12,369 nucleotides of DNA from Thermococcus sp. (GTDB lineage Archaea > Methanobacteriota_B > Thermococci > Thermococcales > Thermococcaceae). The translations under genes were made by a program, and so were the position numbers. Location of the stretch: assembly GCA_027074805.1 (NCBI GenBank), contig JALTCK010000006.1, positions 1 through 12,369 on the forward strand, written 5' to 3'. Positions 5,894 to 11,583 of the stretch are shown piece after piece (position 1 is the first letter of the stretch; every line of letters begins with the position of its first letter). The notes beneath the pieces were generated by a model. It saw nothing but the letters and a program-made list of their open reading frames with translations, ran no database searches and was not told the DNA's origin.

Positions 5894-6340
5894 ATGCTCA
5901 AGATGCAGAGAAGGATTGCTGCTGATCTGTTGAAGTGTGGTGAGAACAGGGTCTGGATAGACCCCGAGAGGATAGACGAGGTTGCCGCCGCGATAACCAG
6001 GGAGGACGTCAAGAGGCTCATCAACGACGGCGTCATAAAGAAGAAGCCCGTAAAGGGACAGAGCAGGGCCAGGGCAAGGGCCTACCAGGAGGCCAGGAAG
6101 AAGGGCAGGCACCGCGGTCCTGGAAGCAGGAAGGGCAAGAAGACTGCCAGGATGGGCAAGAAGGAGCGCTGGATGATGACCATAAGGGCCCTCAGAAAGG
6201 AGCTCAGGAAGCTCAAGGCCGAGGGCAAGCTCGACGAGCACACCTACAGGAGGCTCTATATCCGTGCTAAGGGCGGCCAGTTCAAGAACAAGAGGCAGCT
6301 CTACCTGTTCATGCAGGAGCACGACATCTTGAAGGAGTGA
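5894..6340 (+). CDS. rpl19e: 50S ribosomal protein L19e (eL19)
   Basis: L19e is an archaeal/eukaryotic large-subunit protein that reaches across to the small subunit. The product has 148 residues: an N-terminal helical domain (MLKMQRRIAADLLKCGENRV at 1-20; WIDPERIDEVAAAITREDVK at 21-40), a basic linker with the signature KKGRHRGPGSRKGKK (69-83), and a long charged helix (88-148) with LYIRAKGGQFKNKRQLYLF. I choose ATG 5894; the in-frame GTG at 5885 lies in the Shine-Dalgarno sequence GAGGTGA (5882-5888), which also contains the L32e stop. The ATG has the proper 5-nt spacing, and MLKMQRR is the conserved N-terminus recalled for the family. Confidence 0.96.
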   Translation: MLKMQRRIAADLLKCGENRVWIDPERIDEVAAAITREDVKRLINDGVIKKKPVKGQSRARARAYQEARKKGRHRGPGSRKGKKTARMGKKERWMMTIRALRKELRKLKAEGKLDEHTYRRLYIRAKGGQFKNKRQLYLFMQEHDILKE

Positions 6341-6345
6341 GGTGA
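6339..6345 (+). promoter_or_regulatory. Shine-Dalgarno for L18, fused to the L19e stop
   Basis: GAGGTGA begins inside the L19e stop codon (6338-6340) and is 5 nt upstream of ATG 6351. The in-frame GTG 6342 is part of it and is rejected as a start. Confidence 0.75.
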
Positions 6346-6350
6346 GAGAG

Positions 6351-6956
6351 ATGGCACACGGACCGAGGTATAGGGTTCCGTTCAGGAGGAGGAGAGAGGG
6401 TAAGACTAACTATCATAAGAGGCTCGCCCTCCTCAAGTCTGGCAAGCCCAGGCTTGTCGTGAGGAAGACCCTCAACCACCACATAGCCCAGATAGTGGTT
6501 TATGATCCCAAGGGCGACAAAACGATAGTCTCAGCTCACACCAAGGAGCTCATGAGGGACTTCGGCTGGAAGGGCCACGGCGGAAACACGCCTTCAGCGT
6601 ATCTGCTCGGTCTCCTCATAGGTTACAAGGCCAAGAAGGCCGGCATCGAGGAGGCCATCCTCGACATAGGCCTCCACCCGCCGACCAGGGGCTCGAGCAT
6701 CTTCGCCGTCCTCAAGGGTGCCGTTGACGCTGGACTCAACGTCCCGCACAGCGAGGAGATCTACCCGGAGGAGTACAGGATAAACGGCGAGCACGTTGCC
6801 AACTACGCCAAGGCCCTCAAGGAAGAGGATGAGAGCCTCTATCGCAAGCAATTCGGTGGCTACCTCGTCAAGGGCCTCGAGCCCGAGAAGCTCCCCGAGC
6901 ACTTTGAAGAGGTTAAGGTGAAAATAGTTGAGAAGTTTGAGGGGGCGAGAGAATGA
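6351..6956 (+). CDS. rpl18: 50S ribosomal protein L18 (uL18)
   Basis: L18 binds 5S rRNA with L5 in the central protuberance. The archaeal form here has 201 residues, much longer than bacterial L18 because of its C-terminal extension. Features are the basic start MAHGPRYRVPFRRRREGKTNY, the core with RLVVRKTLNHHIAQIV (34-49), GHGGNTPSAYLLGLLIG (75-91) and HPPTRGSSIFAVLKGAVDAGL (109-129), and an acidic archaeal tail (about 150-201). The start is ATG 6351. The end overlaps the S5 start as ATGA (6953-6956). Confidence 0.97.
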   Translation: MAHGPRYRVPFRRRREGKTNYHKRLALLKSGKPRLVVRKTLNHHIAQIVVYDPKGDKTIVSAHTKELMRDFGWKGHGGNTPSAYLLGLLIGYKAKKAGIEEAILDIGLHPPTRGSSIFAVLKGAVDAGLNVPHSEEIYPEEYRINGEHVANYAKALKEEDESLYRKQFGGYLVKGLEPEKLPEHFEEVKVKIVEKFEGARE

Positions 6957-7660
6957 GCGACCCGAGAGAGATGGCCCAGCGCGTTCTTGAGGAGTGGGAG
7001 CCGAGGACCAAGCTCGGCATGCTCGTCAAGGACGGCCAGATAACTGACATTCACGAGATATTCCGCAAGGGGTACCAGATCAAGGAACCGGAGATCGTCG
7101 ATGTCCTCCTTCCGGAGGTCAACCTCAGGGAGAACCAGGAAGTCCTCGACATAGCCTTGACTGTGAGAATGACTGACAGTGGCAGGAGGATCCGCTTCAG
7201 GGTTCTCGCGGCAGTCGGCAATAGGGACGGTTACGTTGGCCTTGGGATAGGCCACGGCAAGGAGGTTGGAATAGCCATCAGAAAGGCCATAAACTACGCC
7301 AAGATGAACATCATCGAGATTAAACGCGGCTGCGGTTCGTGGGAGTGCAGATGCAGAAAGCCTCACTCAATACCGTTTGCGGTCGAGGGGAAGGAGGGTA
7401 GCGTTAGGGTCAAGCTCATGCCCGGACCGCGTGGTCTTGGTCTTGTCATCGGTGACGTCGGCAAGAAGATACTCAGCCTTGCCGGAGTCCAGGATGTCTG
7501 GTCCCAGAGTCTGGGAGAAACAAGGACAACGGTCAACTTTGCAAAGGCAGTATTCAACGCGCTTTACAACACTAACAGTGTCGCAATTCAGCCTGATATG
7601 AAGGAGAAGTACGGTATCGTCGTTGGCAGGGCGATGCCACAGAACTTTACTGTGGAGTGA
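6953..7660 (+). CDS. rps5: 30S ribosomal protein S5 (uS5)
   Basis: S5 lies on the solvent side of the small subunit at the mRNA entry channel and affects decoding fidelity. The 235-residue archaeal form has an extended N-terminus (1-60). The dsRBD-like S5 domain follows, with FRVLAAVGNRDGYVGLGIGH (82-101) and KEVGIAIRKAINYAKMNI (103-120). Next is the conserved RGCGSWECRCRKPHS (125-139) with C127, C132, C134 and H138, then the C-terminal domain with PGPRGLGLVIGDVGKKILSLAG (157-178). The ATG overlaps the L18 stop. The Shine-Dalgarno candidate GAGGGGG (6939-6945) departs from the GAGGTGA seen elsewhere, so initiation probably depends on coupling to L18. Confidence 0.97.
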   Translation: MSDPREMAQRVLEEWEPRTKLGMLVKDGQITDIHEIFRKGYQIKEPEIVDVLLPEVNLRENQEVLDIALTVRMTDSGRRIRFRVLAAVGNRDGYVGLGIGHGKEVGIAIRKAINYAKMNIIEIKRGCGSWECRCRKPHSIPFAVEGKEGSVRVKLMPGPRGLGLVIGDVGKKILSLAGVQDVWSQSLGETRTTVNFAKAVFNALYNTNSVAIQPDMKEKYGIVVGRAMPQNFTVE

Positions 7661-7671
7661 GGTGAGAGGAG

Positions 7672-8139
7672 ATGGCAAAGCTCGCACTCATCAGGCTTAG
7701 GAGCGGGATAAGGGCGAAGGGCGAAGTGAGGGACACCCTCGCCATGCTCCGCCTCCACAGGATAAACCACCTCGTCCTCGTCGACGACACCCCGAGCTAC
7801 AAGGGTATGGTTCAGAAGGTCAAGGACTACATAACTTGGGGCGAGATCGACAGGGAGACCCTGGCCAAGCTCATAAGGAATCGTGGAAGGCTCATCGGCA
7901 ACAAGCCCATCACGGATGAGTACGTCAAAGAGAAGCTCGGAATGACCATCGACGAGTTCGCCGAGAAGGTCGTCAGCGGCGAGATGAAGCTCACCGACCT
8001 TCCTAACATCAAGCCCGTCTTCAGGCTTCACCCGCCGAGGGGAGGCATCAAGGGCAGCAAAAAGCGCAGCTTTAAGGAGGGCGGAGCGCTCGGCTACCGC
8101 GGCGAGAAGATAAACGAACTCATTGAGAGAATGCTCTGA
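7672..8139 (+). CDS. rpl30: 50S ribosomal protein L30 (uL30)
   Basis: L30 is a large-subunit protein contacting 23S rRNA and, in archaea, lying near 5S rRNA. The 155-residue archaeal/eukaryotic L30/L7 type is far longer than the roughly 60-residue bacterial protein. The ferredoxin-like L30 core is at about 3-57 (LALIRLRSGIRAKGEVRDTL; LRLHRINHLVLVDDTPSYKG; KVKDYITWGEI), followed by the archaeal extension ending in HPPRGGIKGSKKRSFKEGG (120-138) and GYRGEKINELIERML. ATG 7672 follows GAGGTGA (7659-7665), fused to the S5 stop. The gene is complete and unremarkable. Confidence 0.97.
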   Translation: MAKLALIRLRSGIRAKGEVRDTLAMLRLHRINHLVLVDDTPSYKGMVQKVKDYITWGEIDRETLAKLIRNRGRLIGNKPITDEYVKEKLGMTIDEFAEKVVSGEMKLTDLPNIKPVFRLHPPRGGIKGSKKRSFKEGGALGYRGEKINELIERML

Positions 8140-8150
8140 GGTGGCGAGAG

Positions 8151-8597
8151 ATGATAAGGAGAAAGAAGAAGGTTAGGAAGCTCCGCGGAAGTCACACTCA
8201 CGGATGGGGCTGCAAAAAGAAGCACCGCGGCGGTGGTAGCAAGGGGGGTAAGGGAATGGCAGGAACCGGAAAGAGAAAGAACACCAAGTGGACTTGGACC
8301 ATTAAGTACGCCCCTGAACACCTTGGAAAGAGAGGCTTCCACAGACCCAAGGCTGTCCAGTACACCCCGCAGACTATAAATCTCAGCGACATCGACGAGA
8401 ACATCCAGCTCTTCCTCGACATGGGCGTTGCCCATGAGGAGGAGGGAAGGATAATCGTCGACACCACCCAGCTCGGAGTCGACAAGGTTCTCGGTGCAGG
8501 AAAGCTCACTAGGCCTATAGTCGTTAAGGCTTACTACGTTACTCCCAAAGCCGAGGAAAAGATCAAGGCTGCCGGTGGCGAGGTCATCCTCGCCTGA
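8151..8597 (+). CDS. rpl15: 50S ribosomal protein L15 (uL15)
   Basis: L15 is an assembly protein with a long basic tail that reaches deep into 23S rRNA. The 148-residue product begins MIRRKKKVRKLRGSHTHGWG and has the Gly/Lys-rich segment KKKHRGGGSKGGKGMAGTGK (22-41), which is the extended tail of the archaeal/L27a type. The globular C-terminal domain (about 65-148) includes INLSDIDENI, DTTQLGVDKVLGAGKLTRPI and the final AEEKIKAAGGEVIL. ATG 8151 follows GAGGTGG (8138-8144), fused to the L30 stop. It is the last gene of the tightly packed ribosomal run; the gap to secY is 32 nt. Confidence 0.97.
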   Translation: MIRRKKKVRKLRGSHTHGWGCKKKHRGGGSKGGKGMAGTGKRKNTKWTWTIKYAPEHLGKRGFHRPKAVQYTPQTINLSDIDENIQLFLDMGVAHEEEGRIIVDTTQLGVDKVLGAGKLTRPIVVKAYYVTPKAEEKIKAAGGEVILA

Positions 8598-8629
8598 TTC
8601 CCTTTAATTAATTTGGGCAGGTGTTAATC
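8598..8629 (+). promoter_or_regulatory. L15-secY gap with AT-rich palindrome and secY ribosome-binding site
   Basis: This 32-nt spacer contains TTAATTAA (8604-8611) and the secY Shine-Dalgarno AGGTG (8619-8623), 6 nt from ATG 8630. No poly-T terminator or stable hairpin is visible. The AT-rich palindrome is too close to the start to act as a TATA box for a leadered transcript, because the start point would fall at or after the ATG. Read-through from L15 seems most likely. Confidence 0.45.
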
Positions 8630-10075
8630 ATGGGGTTCAGGAACGTAATATTTGCCATCGAGAGGTATTTTCCAGAGGTTGAGAGGCCCAAGAGGCATAT
8701 CTCGTTAAAGGAGAAGTTCATGTGGACGGGCATCGTTCTGTTGCTCTACTTCGTTCTTGCGGAGATACCGCTTTATGGAATCCCTAAGAACATTCAGGAC
8801 TACTTCGCTACACTGCGTTTCGTTCTCGCCGGTAGAAGCGGTTCTCTATTGACATTGGGTATCGGACCCATAGTCACCGCGAGCATTATCATGCAGCTTC
8901 TCGTCGGTTCTGAAATCGTTCACCTCGACTTATCGGATCATGAGGATAGAAGGTTCTACCAGGCCACTCAGAAATTGTTTGCAGTGTTCATGGGCTTCTT
9001 TGAGGCAGCCATATATGTGTTTGCAGGTGCCTTCGGAAAAGTTGACACAACCTTGGGGGCATTTCAGACAATAACCACTCCCGAGGGTGCTGCATTCATA
9101 GGCATAGGTCTTGCTGTGCTCATCATACTCCAGCTGGGCTTTGCTTCGACGATGCTAATCCTCTTAGATGAACTGGTGAGTAAGTGGGGGATAGGTAGTG
9201 GTATCAGCCTCTTTATAGCGGCGGGAGTTTCACAAACGGTGGTAGTAAAGTCCCTGAACCCCATGACAACACCAAACTACATTGATCCACTGACGGGAGG
9301 CCCGGCCATTATCGGTGCGATTCCAGCGTTCATACAGCACATAATTCATGGAGACATAGGTGGAGCCTTTTATAGGGGCACACTGCCTGACATGATGGAT
9401 CTCATAGCCACAATAGTAGTGTTCCTAATAGTCGTTTATCTCGAGAGCATGCGTGTGGAGATACCTCTCAGCTACGGGCGTGTCACAGTCCGTGGAAGGT
9501 ATCCTATAAGGTTTATGTATGTCAGCAACATTCCGATAATCCTTACAATGGCCCTCTATGCCAACATTCAGCTCTGGGCCCGTCTTTTGAATACTTATGG
9601 GTACACATTCCTCGGAACCTTCGATCAGAATGGTTATCCTGCGAGCGGTTTTGTAACCTACCTATATCCTCCAAGGGACATCTATCACGTCATAGCCGAC
9701 CCTGGAAGGGCGCTCGTCTATGCACTAATGACGATATTCTGGGCACTGATATTCGGCTTCCTCTGGGTTGAACTAACAGGCCTCGATGCAAAGAGCATAG
9801 CGAGGCAGCTCCAGAACGCAGGCCTGCAGATACCTGGATTCCGAAGAGACCCAAGGATACTCGAGAGGGTGCTCAACAGGTACATCCCATACGTTACCTT
9901 CTGGGGCTCCTTTACCTTGGCAATAGTTGCGGTGCTTGCGGACTTTCTCGGTGCCCTCGGAACTGGAACCGGAATTCTCCTGACGGTCGGTATACTCTAC
10001 AGGTTCTATGAGGAGATAGCAAGGGAGCAGGCGACGGAGATGTTCCCCGCTCTCCGGAAGTTCTTCTCCAAGTAA
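8630..10075 (+). CDS. secY: Preprotein translocase subunit SecY
   Basis: SecY (Sec61 alpha family) is the channel for protein export and membrane insertion. The 481-residue product has ten apparent membrane spans: about 32-52, a plug region (58-75) plus 78-94, 113-134, 154-178, 184-207, 258-277, 298-320, 362-381, 419-438 and 442-459. The cytosolic ribosome- and SecA-type loops are at 278-297 (YGRVTVRGRYP) and 382-418 (GFRRDPRILERVLNRY). External loops at about 208-257 and 321-361 are long. The start is ATG 8630; GTG 8621 in frame overlaps the ribosome-binding site. Codon use seems less biased than in the ribosomal genes, with more ATA, ACA and TTG, in line with lower expression. A T-rich tract follows the TAA stop. 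Confidence 0.97.
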   Translation: MGFRNVIFAIERYFPEVERPKRHISLKEKFMWTGIVLLLYFVLAEIPLYGIPKNIQDYFATLRFVLAGRSGSLLTLGIGPIVTASIIMQLLVGSEIVHLDLSDHEDRRFYQATQKLFAVFMGFFEAAIYVFAGAFGKVDTTLGAFQTITTPEGAAFIGIGLAVLIILQLGFASTMLILLDELVSKWGIGSGISLFIAAGVSQTVVVKSLNPMTTPNYIDPLTGGPAIIGAIPAFIQHIIHGDIGGAFYRGTLPDMMDLIATIVVFLIVVYLESMRVEIPLSYGRVTVRGRYPIRFMYVSNIPIILTMALYANIQLWARLLNTYGYTFLGTFDQNGYPASGFVTYLYPPRDIYHVIADPGRALVYALMTIFWALIFGFLWVELTGLDAKSIARQLQNAGLQIPGFRRDPRILERVLNRYIPYVTFWGSFTLAIVAVLADFLGALGTGTGILLTVGILYRFYEEIAREQATEMFPALRKFFSK

Positions 10076-10088
10076 CTTCTTTTCTTTT
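10076..10088 (+). terminator. T-rich terminator-like tract after secY
   Basis: CTTCTTTTCTTTT directly follows the secY stop. Archaeal RNA polymerase, including that of Thermococcales, terminates at T-rich non-template tracts without needing a hairpin. No stem is visible here. A second run of six T (10117-10122) lies after the promoter-like element. Termination is inferred from base composition and from the new promoter just downstream. Confidence 0.55.
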
Positions 10089-10090
10089 AC

Positions 10091-10103
10091 AAAACCTTTT
10101 AAA
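10091..10103 (+). promoter_or_regulatory. BRE/TATA promoter for adkA
   Basis: AAAACC followed by TTTTAAA fits the archaeal pattern of an A-rich BRE just upstream of a TATA box. Counting about 26 nt from the TATA centre puts transcription start near 10126, leaving a leader of about 22 nt with the ribosome-binding site GGTGA (10137-10141) before ATG 10148. It is the best-placed promoter in the window. Confidence 0.6.
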
Positions 10104-10147
10104 GAGGGGCCGGTTATTTTTTCCAGAGCCTTCCTGGGTGAAGAGTG

Positions 10148-10738
10148 ATGCCGTTTGTGGTCATGATAACAGGAATTCCAGGGGTTGGTAAAAGCACGAT
10201 AACGAGACTGGCTCTCAAAAAGGCAAGGGCAAGGTTCAGGCTCGTCAACTTTGGGGATCTGATGTTTGATGAGGCAGTTAAAGGCGGGCTCGTGGAACAC
10301 AGAGACGAGATGAGAAAGCTTGATCACAAGGTTCAGAAGGAACTCCAGATGAAGGCTGCGAGGAGGATAGTTGAGATGGCAAGAACCGAACCTGTGCTCA
10401 TTGACACCCATGCGACGATAAGGACTCCTGTGGGCTACCTGTTAGGCTTCCCCAGGGAGGTTATCGAGGTTATAAATCCGAACTTCATAGTCATAATAGA
10501 GGCGACCCCGAGCGAGATACTTGGAAGGCGCCTCAGGGATCTCAAGAGGGACAGGGACGTCGAAACGGAGGAGCAGATAGAACGGCATCAAGATTTAAAT
10601 AGGGCTGCCGCAGTAAGCTATGCAATGCATTCAAACGCTCTGATCAAGATAATTGAGAACCATGAGGATAAAGGCCTTGAAGAGGCCGTGTATGAACTTG
10701 TGAAAGTATTGGATCTGGCGGTGGGAGAGTATGATTGA
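10148..10738 (+). CDS. adkA: Archaeal-type adenylate kinase
   Basis: AdkA catalyses ATP + AMP to 2 ADP and balances adenylate pools. The 196-residue product belongs to the archaeal AdkA family, which is trimeric in characterised members and distinct in sequence from bacterial Adk. The Walker A motif GIPGVGKST is at residues 9-17 (K15, S16). NFGDLMFDEAV (34-44) resembles an AMP-binding segment, LIDTHATIRTP (84-94) lies near the second nucleotide-binding strand, and the Arg-rich GRRLRDLKRDRDVETEEQI (126-144) is lid-like. The start is ATG 10148, giving MPFVVMITG; GTG 10145 is in frame one codon earlier but worse spaced. It overlaps the next gene by 8 nt. adk next to secY is also common in bacterial spc operons. 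Confidence 0.95.
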   Translation: MPFVVMITGIPGVGKSTITRLALKKARARFRLVNFGDLMFDEAVKGGLVEHRDEMRKLDHKVQKELQMKAARRIVEMARTEPVLIDTHATIRTPVGYLLGFPREVIEVINPNFIVIIEATPSEILGRRLRDLKRDRDVETEEQIERHQDLNRAAAVSYAMHSNALIKIIENHEDKGLEEAVYELVKVLDLAVGEYD

Positions 10739-11258
10739 GGGGATTTACAGCTTCCTTGACAGTATTTTTGGGCCGATGATACAGTCCTACCATCCCATAG
10801 TGGTAGTTACTGTGGCGGGTGCCATACTAGGTGCGTTTTTCACGCTCTTGAACTACGTTCTCGTGGATCAGGAAAAGGTTAAGAGACTCCAGCGGAAGAG
10901 CAAGGAGTTCCAGAAGAAGTATAGGGAGGCCCAGGCCGCTAAGGACGAAAAGAAGCTCAAAAAACTCCAGCAGGAGCAGATGGAGCTCATGAAACTCCAG
11001 AGCGAGGTCATGAAGGACACGATGTTCAAGGTAACCTTGCTCACGCTTCCGATATTCTGGATATTCTTTGGCTGGCTTAGGAGATGGTATGTAGAGGTCG
11101 GTATAGCAAAGGCTCCATTCAACTTTTTCCTCTTTGATTGGTTCCACAGGCTCTACCATTCGGGGCTGCCCCCGAGCGAGCTTGGATACATCGGCTGGTA
11201 TATATTGACCTCAATGATAGTAGGTTACATCCTGAGGAAGTTGCTCGACATGGGTTAA
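10731..11258 (+). CDS. EMC3/TMCO1-type (DUF106) membrane protein, Oxa1-superfamily insertase-like
   Basis: The 175-residue product has the architecture of the archaeal DUF106 family, related to eukaryotic EMC3 and TMCO1 and more distantly to bacterial YidC (Oxa1 superfamily). TM1 is at about 22-45 (IVVVTVAGAILGAFFTLLNY). A Lys/Glu/Gln-rich coiled coil follows at about 47-95 (from DQEKVKRLQRK to KLQSEVMKD). TM2 is at about 99-117 (LPIFWIFFGW), then an amphipathic aromatic segment (128-143) and TM3 at about 152-172. The cytosolic coiled coil between TM1 and TM2 is the family hallmark and may touch the ribosome or nascent chain. It overlaps adkA by 8 nt and shares its promoter. Insertion of membrane proteins is inferred from family and from the nearby secY, not shown by the sequence. 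Confidence 0.88.
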   Translation: MIEGIYSFLDSIFGPMIQSYHPIVVVTVAGAILGAFFTLLNYVLVDQEKVKRLQRKSKEFQKKYREAQAAKDEKKLKKLQQEQMELMKLQSEVMKDTMFKVTLLTLPIFWIFFGWLRRWYVEVGIAKAPFNFFLFDWFHRLYHSGLPPSELGYIGWYILTSMIVGYILRKLLDMG

Positions 11259-11267
11259 ATTTAAAAA
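11254..11267 (+). promoter_or_regulatory. Candidate TATA promoter for L34e-cmk-L14e
   Basis: GTTAAA followed by TTTAAAAA (11260-11267) resembles BRE plus TATA and overlaps the end of the EMC3-like gene. A start point about 26 nt downstream (near 11289) would leave a leader of about 12 nt that consists almost entirely of the Shine-Dalgarno sequence GAGGTGA (11289-11295) and spacer. The spacing is good, but read-through from adkA cannot be excluded. The rest of the 42-nt gap shows no terminator. Confidence 0.5.
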
Positions 11268-11300
11268 CGCTCATCGAAAAGGAAAGGCGAGGTGAGAGAA

Positions 11301-11573
11301 ATGAAGCCAATGTACAGGTCAAGGTCATGGAGAAGGAAGTACGTCCGCACTCCGGGCGGAAGGGCAGTTATACACTTTGAGAGAAGGAAGCCGAAGGTTG
11401 CTCACTGTGCAATGTGCGGCAGGCCTCTCAACGGCACTCCCCGCGGCAGGCCCAGTGAGCTCAGGAAGCTCCCCAAGACGGCAAAAAGGCCCGAGAGGCC
11501 CTACCCAAACCTCTGCCCGAGCTGCATGAGGAAGGTCATGAAGGCCCAAGTAAGGACTGGAATAGCCTTCTGA
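11301..11573 (+). CDS. rpl34e: 50S ribosomal protein L34e (eL34)
   Basis: L34e is an archaeal/eukaryotic large-subunit protein; among archaea its presence is patchy. The 90-residue product is basic, with the signature RSRSWRRKYVRTPGGRAVIH (6-25) and a zinc-ribbon-like set of cysteines: C36-x2-C39 (HCAMCGRPLNG) and C72-x2-C75 (LCPSCMRK). The RGRPSELRKLPKTAKRPERP linker (48-67) is typical. The start is ATG 11301, 5 nt after GAGGTGA; GTG 11292 is in frame but within that site. Separation from the main ribosomal run by adkA and the EMC3-like gene, and a possible promoter of its own, suggest a separate transcription unit. Confidence 0.96.
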   Translation: MKPMYRSRSWRRKYVRTPGGRAVIHFERRKPKVAHCAMCGRPLNGTPRGRPSELRKLPKTAKRPERPYPNLCPSCMRKVMKAQVRTGIAF

Positions 11574-11583
11574 AGGTGCTCCT

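Noticed and set aside
6173..6179. ATGATGA, a match to a C/D-box sRNA C box, inside L19e
   Set aside because: No CTGA D box follows at suitable distance, and the bases encode Met-Met-Thr of L19e.
5732..6322. Long open frame of 196 codons on the minus strand opposite L32e/L19e
   Set aside because: It lies wholly opposite two certain genes, has no recognisable domain, and is explained by the codon bias of the sense genes. The same applies to the minus-strand frames opposite L24/S4e, L5, L18, S5, L30 and adkA.
10470..10602. TATA-like strings inside adkA (TTATAAAT near 10470 and ATTTAAAT near 10590)
   Set aside because: They are far from the next start (10731) and are explained by coding sequence. 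Such strings recur by chance, for example TATTTAAA near 11995 in cmk, and are not enough to call promoters.
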